Positions 7,957-13,854 of a stretch of 22,938 nt of DNA are shown here, one piece after another. Numbering within the stretch: position 1 is the stretch's first letter; each line of letters starts with the position of its first letter. The DNA lies in contig DDEH01000055.1 of assembly GCA_002336085.1 (NCBI GenBank), forward strand, positions 1 through 22,938, written 5' to 3'. Position numbers and translations under genes: made by a program. The stretch is from Flavobacteriales bacterium UBA1959 (GTDB lineage Bacteria; Bacteroidota; Bacteroidia; Flavobacteriales_D; Sanyastnellaceae). The notes under the pieces were generated by a model that saw only the letters and a program-made list of their open reading frames with translations, made no database searches and was not told the DNA's origin.

Positions 7957-8664
7957 TTAATGGTTTACCAAAGTACCAACATCTTCTCCTGAAATCAAGC
8001 GATTGAGGTTGCCTGATTTGTTCATATCAAAAACAACGATGGGGAGCTTATTTTCATTGCACAGGGTAATGGCTGTAAGATCCATGACTTTCAGACCTTT
8101 TGAATACACTTCATCAAATGAAATCGTATCGTACTTCACAGCATTCGGATCTTTTTCTGGATCTGCGCTGTAAATGCCATCGACACGCGTTCCTTTCAAA
8201 ATAACATCCGCGTCTATCTCAATGGCTCGTAACGAAGCCGCTGAATCAGTAGTGAAAAACGGATTCCCCGTGCCTCCTCCAAAGATGACCACCCGGCCTT
8301 TTTCCAAATGGCGCACTGCACGCCGGCGAATGAATGGCTCTGCAATTTGCTTCAATTCGATTGCAGATTGCAATCGGGTATCGATACCCGCGCTCTCCAA
8401 AGCGCTCTGTAGCGCCATCGAATTGATCACTGTGGCCAACATGCCCATGTAATCACCTTGGGTGCGCTCCATGCCCCCCTCCTCCGCTTGTACGCCTCGA
8501 AAGATGTTGCCGCCGCCGATGACAATGGCCACTTCCAGTCCCGCGTCAACAATCGATTTTATTTCTTCGGCATATTGTTTTAAGCGGTCGTTGTCAATGC
8601 CAAACTGCTTTTTGCCCATGAGCGCCTCGCCACTCAGCTTTAAGAGGATTCTTTTGTACTTCAT
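7957..8664 (-). CDS. pyrH: Uridylate (UMP) kinase
   Basis: Phosphorylates UMP to UDP with ATP, as a hexamer regulated by GTP and UTP, at the entry to pyrimidine nucleotide and peptidoglycan-precursor supply. The product is 235 residues. Motifs are KYKRILLKLSGEAL at the N-terminus (catalytic K9 region), IGGGNIFRG (about 49-57), the UMP-binding D71 region, GGGTGNPFFTTD (about 129-140) and KGTRVDGIYSADPEKDP (about 157-173). An upstream in-frame ATG at 8727 would add 21 residues but lies inside the terminator hairpin of the preceding operon, and all homologues I know start at MKYKR-type sequence, so 8664 is chosen. A weak promoter-like GATATTTG lies at 8673-8680 just before the ATG, which fits separate transcription of pyrH-frr. 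Confidence 0.96.
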   Translation of the reverse strand: MKYKRILLKLSGEALMGKKQFGIDNDRLKQYAEEIKSIVDAGLEVAIVIGGGNIFRGVQAEEGGMERTQGDYMGMLATVINSMALQSALESAGIDTRLQSAIELKQIAEPFIRRRAVRHLEKGRVVIFGGGTGNPFFTTDSAASLRAIEIDADVILKGTRVDGIYSADPEKDPNAVKYDTISFDEVYSKGLKVMDLTAITLCNENKLPIVVFDMNKSGNLNRLISGEDVGTLVNH

Positions 8665-8713
8665 TGCTGGTACAAATATCCGAATATTCCTTGAAGTCAG
8701 GTACAGAAAAAAG

Positions 8714-8741
8714 AAAGGGCGACCCAATTGGGTCGCCCTTT
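8714..8741 (-). terminator. Intrinsic terminator after tsf
   Basis: A perfect 12-base-pair inverted repeat (AAAGGGCGACCC, loop AATT, GGGTCGCCCTTT). On the minus strand it is followed by a T-rich run (TTTCTTTTTT, counting the last three stem bases). It begins 26 bases after the tsf stop and ends 49 bases before the pyrH start. It should therefore end the rplM-rpsI-rpsB-tsf transcript and separate it from pyrH-frr. The U tract follows only on the minus strand, so its direction is clear. Confidence 0.9.
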
Positions 8742-8767
8742 GCTTAAATACTGTTGTTATTTTTTAC

Positions 8768-9592
8768 TCAGTCGAGCGCTGATCGGCAGAATCCCGTAGC
8801 TTTTGCTCCACTGCTCATTGAGTCAATGTACTGAGCTACACTCATCTTTCCGTCCTTGATAAAGGGTTGATTTACCAGAGTGACCTCTTTGAACCACTTC
8901 TTCAAGCGTCCTTCAGCAATTTTTTCAGCCATTTCTTCTGGCTTTCCTTCTTGGATCGCGAGCTCCTTGCCTATTCCTCGTTCCTTTTCGATAATATCTG
9001 CAGGAATGGTTGACGCATCCAATGCGATAGGGGCCATAGCCGCTGCCTGCATCGCTACATCACGTCCGCCATCACCAACGCTTCCGTCGAATGCCACCAG
9101 CGTTGCCAATCGATTTCCTGGGTGTATGTAAGCGGAAACCTGCGTGCCCGAGAGGCTGTCGAAGGTTCCGATTTCAATCTTCTCTCCAATCTTACCAATC
9201 TGCTCCGTGATTTTCTCCCCAATCGTGATGCTCTCACCTGGAAATGTTTTCGTGAGCAACTCATCTTTTGACGTCAAATTCCCATCGAGAGCAACGTTCA
9301 AAATGCTCTGTGCCACAGCAACAAAGTCATCGTTCTTCGCAACAAAGTCTGTTTCACAGTTTAAAGCAATCAATGCACCGAAAGTGCCAGACGCGTTGGC
9401 GCTTGCCAAAATAGCTCCTTCTCCTGTTTCACGATCACCGCGCTTCGCAGCAACCTTTTGTCCCTTCAAACGAAGGATTTCAATGGCTTTGTCAAAGTTG
9501 CCTTCCGCTTCGGTCAGGGCTTTTTTACAATCCATCATGCCTGCTCCCGTATGCTTACGGAGCTTGTTCACTTCTGCAGCTGTAATGCTCAT
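8768..9592 (-). CDS. tsf: Translation elongation factor Ts
   Basis: Nucleotide-exchange factor for EF-Tu. The 274-residue product starts with the UBA-like domain (ITAAEVNKLRKHTGAGMMDCKKALTEAEGNFDKAIEILR, about 3-42). It carries the diagnostic core motif ETDFVAKNDDF (about 79-89) that inserts into EF-Tu, followed by two further core subdomains with HPGNRLATLVAF and DVAMQAAAMAP. The length is normal for Bacteroidota. The C-terminus ends VAQYIDSMSSGAKATGFCRSALD, which is family-like but has Cys where a basic residue is more usual. It follows rpsB after 59 bases that contain a hairpin. Confidence 0.97.
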   Translation of the reverse strand: MSITAAEVNKLRKHTGAGMMDCKKALTEAEGNFDKAIEILRLKGQKVAAKRGDRETGEGAILASANASGTFGALIALNCETDFVAKNDDFVAVAQSILNVALDGNLTSKDELLTKTFPGESITIGEKITEQIGKIGEKIEIGTFDSLSGTQVSAYIHPGNRLATLVAFDGSVGDGGRDVAMQAAAMAPIALDASTIPADIIEKERGIGKELAIQEGKPEEMAEKIAEGRLKKWFKEVTLVNQPFIKDGKMSVAQYIDSMSSGAKATGFCRSALD

Positions 9593-9607
9593 ATGAAATG
9601 GTTCTAT

Positions 9608-9630
9608 GCAGCGGTTTTTCCATCCGCTGC
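9608..9630 (-). other. Intercistronic stem-loop between rpsB and tsf
   Basis: A perfect 7-base-pair inverted repeat (GCAGCGG / CCGCTGC) with a 9-base loop lies in the rpsB-tsf spacer, ending about 15 bases before the tsf ATG on the minus strand. No U tract follows on that strand, so it does not look like a complete terminator. It may act in partial attenuation, mRNA stability or control of tsf translation. Whether it matters in the cell is not shown by the sequence. Confidence 0.4.
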
Positions 9631-9651
9631 GGGTTCTTTATTTAAAAGGAG

Positions 9652-10515
9652 TTAGGCCTCTTTCTCGTCCGATTTCTCGTCCGATTTTGCCTCTTCCGCA
9701 GGTGCTTCTGGAGCTGGATCAGAAGCCGCAGATGCATCCTCAGCAGCTGCTTCTGCTACTTCGGCTTTCGCTGCTTCGGCTTTCGCCTTCTTGGCCTCTA
9801 CTAACGCGTCTGCTTGGTCCTTATCCGCCTTGCGATCTTGAAGGCCTTCGGCTACTGCTTGGACCAAAATATCCAGAACCAATGCAATAGATCGGCTTGC
9901 GTCATCGTTTGCTGGGATTGGAAAATCAACAGGACGTGGATCCGAATTCGTATCCACCATTGCAAACACAGGGATGCCTAATTTTCGTGCTTCCGCAAGA
10001 GCGATATTCTCTTTGAGCACATCCACGATAAAGATTGCGGAAGGAATGCGCGTCAAATCAGAGATCGAACCGAGGTTCTTTTCCAATTTCGCACGTTGAC
10101 GACTCACCTGCAAGCGCTCGCGCTTTGACATGGTGGTGAGCGTTCCGTCTTGTTCCATTTTGTCAATCTGAGACATCTTCCGCACCCCCTTGCGAATGGT
10201 CGCAAAATTGGTCAACATACCCCCTGACCAACGCTCAGTGACGTATGGCATACCTACCGCTTTGACACGTTCAGCAACGATTTCTTTCGCTTGCTTCTTC
10301 GTAGCAACAAATAAGATTTTCTTACCGCTCTTAGCGATTTGCTTCATCGCTGCCGCCGCTTCGTCAAGCTTTACGCCTGTCTTGTGAAGGTCAATGATGT
10401 GAATTCCTTTCTTCTCTGTGAAGATGTAAGGCGCCATGTGTGGATTCCACTTGCGCTTTAGGTGGCCGAAATGAACTCCGGCTTGGAGCATTTGCTCGAA
10501 TGTTGTCTTTTCCAT
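9652..10515 (-). CDS. rpsB: 30S ribosomal protein S2 with acidic Ala/Glu/Lys-rich tail
   Basis: Small-subunit protein S2. The 287-residue product matches S2 from the start: MLQAGVHFGHLKRKWNPHMAPYIF (about 9-32), HIIDLHKT, LFVATKKQA, YVTERWSGGMLTNF (about 91-104), IPVFAMVDTNSDP and FPIPANDDASRSI. The S2 core ends at about residue 225. About 60 further residues form a low-complexity tail rich in Ala, Glu, Lys and Asp, ending KSDEKSDEKEA, encoded in part by short tandem DNA repeats. Tails of this kind occur in other Bacteroidota S2 proteins and are probably disordered. It lies 100 bases downstream of rpsI with no clear promoter in between, so it is likely part of the rplM operon. Confidence 0.97.
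   Translation of the reverse strand: MEKTTFEQMLQAGVHFGHLKRKWNPHMAPYIFTEKKGIHIIDLHKTGVKLDEAAAAMKQIAKSGKKILFVATKKQAKEIVAERVKAVGMPYVTERWSGGMLTNFATIRKGVRKMSQIDKMEQDGTLTTMSKRERLQVSRQRAKLEKNLGSISDLTRIPSAIFIVDVLKENIALAEARKLGIPVFAMVDTNSDPRPVDFPIPANDDASRSIALVLDILVQAVAEGLQDRKADKDQADALVEAKKAKAEAAKAEVAEAAAEDASAASDPAPEAPAEEAKSDEKSDEKEA
9664..9687. repeat. 12-base tandem duplication in the rpsB tail
   Basis: The unit CTCGTCCGATTT occurs twice head to tail, coding KSDE-KSDE in the S2 tail on the minus strand. A second, longer imperfect repeat (about 15 bases, CTTCGGCTTTCGCTG) at about 9759-9788 codes the AKAEAAKAE stretch. Both are in frame and change only tail length. Confidence 0.85.
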
Positions 10516-10615
10516 GTCTACTTTCCTGGTTTAAGCAATCCTATGGTAGCCGCGTAAATTCGCGAGTCCAAAGAATTTGGATGCTAAACAATTAATAATG
10601 TTCTGTTGGGTTCGA

Positions 10616-11002
10616 TTAACGCTTAGAAAACTGACTTTTCTTACGTGCTTTCTTCTGACCGAATTTCTTGCGCTCAACCATTCGCGGATCTCGTGTAGTG
10701 AGGCCCACCTGCTTCAGCGTGGACTTCCACTCGGGATTAATTTCAATCAAAGCTTTTGAAATAGCCAATCGGACCGCTTCCGCTTGTCCTGTAATCCCAC
10801 CTCCGTCAACATTCACTTGAATGTCGTATTGACCAATTGTCTCGGTCAGCATAAAGGGTTGATTGATTTTGTACTGCAACACAGATGTGCTGAAGTAGTT
10901 GGCTACGTCACGTTTGTTAACGGTGACATTTCCTTTTCCGGGCTTCATGTACAAACGCGCTACTGCGGTCTTCCTTCGGCCAGATGTGTTGATTACTTCC
11001 AT
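10616..11002 (-). CDS. rpsI: 30S ribosomal protein S9
   Basis: The 128-residue product has the S9 features: GRRKTAVARLYMKPGKGNVTVN at the N-terminus, the GGGITGQAEAVRLAISKAL signature (about 67-85), and the basic C-terminal tail DPRMVERKKFGQKKARKKSQFSKR. The tail ends in the SKR that reaches the P-site tRNA. It starts 23 bases after the rplM stop, the near-universal rplM-rpsI pair. Confidence 0.98.
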   Translation of the reverse strand: MEVINTSGRRKTAVARLYMKPGKGNVTVNKRDVANYFSTSVLQYKINQPFMLTETIGQYDIQVNVDGGGITGQAEAVRLAISKALIEINPEWKSTLKQVGLTTRDPRMVERKKFGQKKARKKSQFSKR

Positions 11003-11025
11003 TCGATGTAATGATCAAGCTTGGA

Positions 11026-11475
11026 TCAAGCGTTCAATTTGATTTCCTCAGGCTGCTGAGCTTCGTGTTTGTGATCCGGTCCTACGTAAACGTGAAGGTT
11101 TCGGAAGATCTCGCGTCCAAGGGTGTTCTTCGGCAACATGCCGCGTACTGCATCCTCTACCAAAGCAAATGGCTTACGCTTCAACTGCTCAATTGCAGTG
11201 CGCTTGCGCTGTCCACCCGGATAGCCTGTGTATCTGATGTATTCTTTTTGCTCCCACTTGTTTCCGGTCAAAACAATCTTCTCCGCATTGACGACAATTA
11301 CGAAGTCTCCGCAATCCGCATGAGGCGTGAAATTTGGCTTGTGCTTTCCGCGCAAACGCTTAGCAACCTCAGACGCCAAACGTCCCAAAGTCTTGCCTTC
11401 CGCATCAAAGAGCAACCACTTCTTGTCGGCGTTCTCCTTGTTGATGGAAAGGGTTTTATAGCTCAAAGTATCCAC
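11026..11475 (-). CDS. rplM: 50S ribosomal protein L13 (GTG start)
   Basis: The 149-residue product matches L13: WLLFDAEGKTLGRLASEVAKRLRGKHKPNFTPHADCGD (about 20-57), VIVVNAEKIVLTGNKW, YIRYTGYPGGQR and RGMLPKNTLGREIFRNLHVYVGPDHKHEAQQPEEI. The start codon is GTG (11475-11473), giving M/V-DTLSYKT, which matches the usual MDTLSYKT start of Bacteroidota L13. First gene of the ribosomal operon rplM-rpsI-rpsB-tsf, with a promoter-like element upstream. Confidence 0.97.
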   Translation of the reverse strand: MDTLSYKTLSINKENADKKWLLFDAEGKTLGRLASEVAKRLRGKHKPNFTPHADCGDFVIVVNAEKIVLTGNKWEQKEYIRYTGYPGGQRKRTAIEQLKRKPFALVEDAVRGMLPKNTLGREIFRNLHVYVGPDHKHEAQQPEEIKLNA

Positions 11476-11520
11476 AGCTCAGTGTTTTGAATGTTCTAAT
11501 TCTCCCGAAAATTGGGGGTG

Positions 11521-11551
11521 CGAAGATAGCAAACGGATGTTTACAACCCAA
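11521..11551 (-). promoter_or_regulatory. Promoter of the rplM operon
   Basis: On the minus strand TTG (11551-11549) is followed after 20 bases by TATCTTCG (11528-11521), a 7 of 8 match to TAnnTTTG, within the spacing known for Flavobacterium (17-23). The predicted start lies about 40 bases before the rplM GTG. A 12-base dyad CAAGACATCTTG (11549-11560) overlaps the -33 TTG and could be an operator or part of a weak terminator for the upstream gene. Confidence 0.55.
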
Positions 11552-11573
11552 GACATCTTGTGGACAAAAATGA

Positions 11574-12728
11574 TTACTCCTCAGAGTCTTTGGGATTTGG
11601 GCGCCCAGGCGAAGGAGGTGTGATCCACTTATTCCCATTAATATCAAGGGATACAGACTGTTTTGGGTTGGAAATGAGAAGTTCTAAAACCTGAACACCA
11701 CCGGCAGAATTCTTAAAGTAAATGATTTCGAAATCCGTTGAAACGCCAAACGAAAATGAATCCTTTCCGTTTTGATATCCCAGCCAGCATCCCTCCGGCG
11801 GCAGCACCGTCGAACCGAAGACCAGTCCTGCCTTTTCGAGATCATCCGTCAACGACCATCCCTTCAAGCTACACGGTTCAGTTGATGCGTTGCTCAACTC
11901 GATGAAATCAGCAGGGTCACCCTTGGCGTGAACTTCTGAAACGAAAACTTGACTGCTTTTACACTGACTGACTGACTGACGACCTTTTGACCTGCGATTT
12001 CCGTCTGTTGCGTATGTGCGAGCGGCTGGCACAGATCGTTTTCGGTCATTCCCCTTCCAATCAGGCAATTTCCAGTTCAAATTAAAGCGAATTACATGCT
12101 CCCTCCACGGGTCATCTGTTTGCCATTCATCGGACCACAAATAGGCCAAGCTAGCGTTCAAGCGCTTGTTAATCTTGTGCCTTAATTGTAGTTGAAGTCG
12201 GCTGCTTAGATCCATGGACCTTTGATTCAAGTTTTTTGAAAACACTTCATAACTCGGGACCAGGGTCCAGCCATCCCGCACCTGCCAAGCATAGCCCAAC
12301 CTCACCCGTTGCACCAAGTCATCAGAAATATCCATTTCCTCGCTCAGCGCGTGCGGACCCCATGCTTTTGTTGACATCAACCGCCATTTCCATTCCCCTG
12401 GGCCTCCTTTCGCTTCTCCATTCAATCGGACAGCAATGCGTCGTCCAGATGCATAAAACCCTTTGCTCCTCTGGCGTTCAATCCAGCGCAATTGAACCCC
12501 CAAACTCCAATTCTTGTTCAATTTGTACCCAATGCCAGTATTGACAAATCCTCTGTCGTGCCATGTCCCTCCCATGGACCATCGATTCTCCCACTTCATC
12601 GACCAACTCCAATCTTTGTCCAACTTTTGATCCACCCCAAAACCGAGCCACCCACCCGTATCAGTATACTGGGCTTGGGCAGTTGCAAAGCCTAAAAGGC
12701 ATAGCGTCAGAAACAGGCCTTTTTGCAT
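11574..12728 (-). CDS. Outer-membrane beta-barrel (DUF2490-like) fused to a lamin-tail domain
   Basis: A 384-residue exported protein. Residues 1-19 are a signal peptide (MQKGLFLTLCLLGFATAQA). Residues about 20-221 are a run of amphipathic, Trp/Tyr-rich strands (GGWLGFGVDQKL, GIGYKLNKNWSLGVQLRW, RVRLGYAWQV, HVIRFNLNWKLP), as in DUF2490 outer-membrane barrels. After a basic, Ser-rich linker (about 222-258) comes a lamin-tail domain (about 259-378): VFVSEVHAKGDPADFIELSNAS, LKGWSLTDD, VLPPEGCWLGY, SLDINGNKWITPPSPGRPN, ending with the typical SPGxPN motif. Lamin-tail domains in bacteria are found on secreted or surface proteins; their ligand is mostly unknown. The linker DNA holds a (CAGT)4 tract. 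The gene starts 3 bases after the stop of a lipoprotein gene and surely shares its transcript. Function is not known; domain calls are by eye. Confidence 0.75.
   Translation of the reverse strand: MQKGLFLTLCLLGFATAQAQYTDTGGWLGFGVDQKLDKDWSWSMKWENRWSMGGTWHDRGFVNTGIGYKLNKNWSLGVQLRWIERQRSKGFYASGRRIAVRLNGEAKGGPGEWKWRLMSTKAWGPHALSEEMDISDDLVQRVRLGYAWQVRDGWTLVPSYEVFSKNLNQRSMDLSSRLQLQLRHKINKRLNASLAYLWSDEWQTDDPWREHVIRFNLNWKLPDWKGNDRKRSVPAARTYATDGNRRSKGRQSVSQCKSSQVFVSEVHAKGDPADFIELSNASTEPCSLKGWSLTDDLEKAGLVFGSTVLPPEGCWLGYQNGKDSFSFGVSTDFEIIYFKNSAGGVQVLELLISNPKQSVSLDINGNKWITPPSPGRPNPKDSEE
11963..11980. repeat. Tetranucleotide tract (ACTG/CAGT, four and a half units) inside the barrel-lamin-tail gene
   Basis: The plus strand reads four consecutive ACTG units plus AC; on the coding strand this is (CAGT)4 within codons for R-Q-S-V-S-Q-C (residues 250-256), between the barrel and the lamin-tail domain. 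A unit of 4 is not a multiple of 3, so any slip shifts the frame. Reading the coding strand, gain of one unit meets a TAA at once (GTG TAA), and loss of one unit meets TGA after about 23 codons. Confidence 0.85.
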
Positions 12729-12731
12729 CGA

Positions 12732-13160
12732 TTAAATGTCCTCGTAAATGCGCAACGCATCCAATTCCACGGTTTCAGCACCCTCATCAATGGTGAGCTG
12801 CCGAATAATAGCCACGTCCGGCGCGCTATTATTTTGGGGCATTGTGTCTTCGCTGTAAACGTAGATAGTGTAATCCCCAGGGCGCAATTCATAAAATGCA
12901 AAGTCCCCATCATAATTTGTTCGGACCCGGTCATCCGGACCCACACGGTCACCATAGGTGATAAAAACATCTTCATCCACTGCAGGAACCACAATAGCAT
13001 TCAGCGGATTGGTGATTACGATCCGTTGCTCGAGTTCTACATTTCCTGTGATCGTTGTCACTCCGCCTTCACCGGCCGTTCTAGTACAACCTGAAAATGC
13101 CAGTAAAGCCGTCGCGAAAACCGCGAGGTTTGGCCGCCAATCCATTGAATTCCTTTTCAT
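12732..13160 (-). CDS. Small lipoprotein with a prealbumin/carboxypeptidase-regulatory-like beta domain
   Basis: A 142-residue product. The start at 13160 gives MKRNSMDWRPNLAVFATALLAFSGC, a lipoprotein signal peptide with lipobox AFSGC (C25); M6 is a possible alternative. A longer in-frame start at 13319 was rejected because it would put a non-signal sequence in front and run through the tdk coding region. The mature part has a TITGNVEL... strand, ... RTNYDGDFAFYELRPGDYTIYVYSED (about 80-105), the pattern of transthyretin-like or carboxypeptidase-regulatory-like domains, and a final strand VELDALRIYED. I do not recognise a specific family. It is the first gene of a pair with the barrel-lamin-tail gene 3 bases downstream, so it may be a partner of that barrel at the outer membrane. 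Confidence 0.8.
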   Translation of the reverse strand: MKRNSMDWRPNLAVFATALLAFSGCTRTAGEGGVTTITGNVELEQRIVITNPLNAIVVPAVDEDVFITYGDRVGPDDRVRTNYDGDFAFYELRPGDYTIYVYSEDTMPQNNSAPDVAIIRQLTIDEGAETVELDALRIYEDI

Positions 13161-13187
13161 TTGAAAAATTGCTTGCGCTTCATGAGG

Positions 13188-13215
13188 TTGCAAAGTAATG
13201 CCTGAAGTAATTTCG
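13188..13215 (+). promoter_or_regulatory. Candidate tdk promoter
   Basis: TTG (13188-13190), 17 bases, then TAATTTCG (13208-13215), a 7 of 8 match to TAnnTTTG. Transcription would start near 13221, which supports the tdk ATG at 13228 and makes the earlier ATG at 13198 unusable. It overlaps the divergent promoter on the other strand. Confidence 0.4.
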
Positions 13216-13222
13216 AGCACAA
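13191..13222 (-). promoter_or_regulatory. Candidate promoter of the lipoprotein-barrel operon
   Basis: On the minus strand TTG (13222-13220), 21 bases, then TTACTTTG (13198-13191), a 7 of 8 match to TAnnTTTG. The predicted transcript starts about 25 bases before the lipoprotein ATG. The element almost fully overlaps the candidate tdk promoter on the plus strand. Confidence 0.45.
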
Positions 13223-13227
13223 TCATT

Positions 13228-13854
13228 ATGGTCCCACACGAAGAACATTCCCCTTTGCAGCATACCGGTCTCGGCGAAGGCCGAATCGAAATCATCTGCG
13301 GCCCGATGTTTTCGGGCAAAACCGAAGAACTGCTTCGGAGGGTCCGTCGCGCTCAAATTGCGCATCAGCCAACGGTCATTTTTAAGCCCGCAACCGACAC
13401 GCGGTATGACAAAGAAACGGTAACATCACATGATGCGAACGGCCTGCCATCAGTGACTGTGGCCAATAGCCAAGAGATTCTGAATTACCTCAGTTTGCAA
13501 GCACGCCCTGTGACGGTAATTGCAATAGATGAAGTCCAATTCTTTGATGATGCACTGCCTGCCACCTGCATGAAAATGGCAGATCAAGGAATTCGCGTCA
13601 TCGCCGCGGGATTGGACTTGGATTTCACCGCAAAGCCTTTTGGATGCATGCCCGAGCTGCTCTGTCTGGCAGAGGAAGTGACCAAACTTCATGCGGTGTG
13701 CATGGAAACCGGCAGACCAGCGCATTTTTCTCATCGCATTGCAGGCGGCGCGCGCACCGTCGAAATTGGTGAGAAGGACCTGTACATTCCTCTGACGCGG
13801 CAAGCATTTGTAGCCGCTCGACAGCAAGCAGAAAAAGACGCCAAAAACCAATGA
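13228..13854 (+). CDS. tdk: Thymidine kinase (type II)
   Basis: Phosphorylates thymidine with ATP for salvage into dTTP. With the start at 13228 the product is 208 residues. It has a P-loop GPMFSGKTEELLRR (about 25-38), FKPATDTRY, SHDANG (about 67-72), a catalytic/metal region VIAIDEVQFFDD (D101, E102), GIRVIAAGLDLDF (about 121-133) and the lasso segment VTKLHAVCMETGRPAHFSHR (about 151-170). An in-frame ATG at 13198 would add 10 residues; 13228 gives the usual distance of about 20 residues to the IEIICG strand. Of the four zinc cysteines of classical type II kinases only C158 is clearly present, so the structural zinc site seems lost or altered. The stop overlaps the next start (ATGA). Confidence 0.95.
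   Translation: MVPHEEHSPLQHTGLGEGRIEIICGPMFSGKTEELLRRVRRAQIAHQPTVIFKPATDTRYDKETVTSHDANGLPSVTVANSQEILNYLSLQARPVTVIAIDEVQFFDDALPATCMKMADQGIRVIAAGLDLDFTAKPFGCMPELLCLAEEVTKLHAVCMETGRPAHFSHRIAGGARTVEIGEKDLYIPLTRQAFVAARQQAEKDAKNQ

Noticed and set aside
8665..8727. 21-residue N-terminal extension of PyrH
   Set aside because: The ATG at 8727 is in the loop of the tsf terminator, and the family starts at the MKYKRILLKLSGE sequence.
9144..9596. 150-codon ORF on the plus strand opposite tsf
   Set aside because: It is an antisense shadow of a certain gene, with no recognisable domain or separate start signal.
10516..10615. Possible separate promoter before rpsB
   Set aside because: No TAnnTTTG-like element with a TTG at suitable distance is seen in the 100-base gap; only small stems such as CCAAA/TTTGG and CGCG/CGCG are present.
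11011..11490. 159-codon ORF on the plus strand opposite rplM
   Set aside because: It mirrors the codons of L13 almost exactly along its length; no protein family is recognisable.
13161..13319. Upstream extension of the lipoprotein ORF to 13319
   Set aside because: It would lie antisense to the start of tdk, lacks a signal sequence at its own N-terminus, and a lipoprotein signal peptide starts cleanly at 13160.
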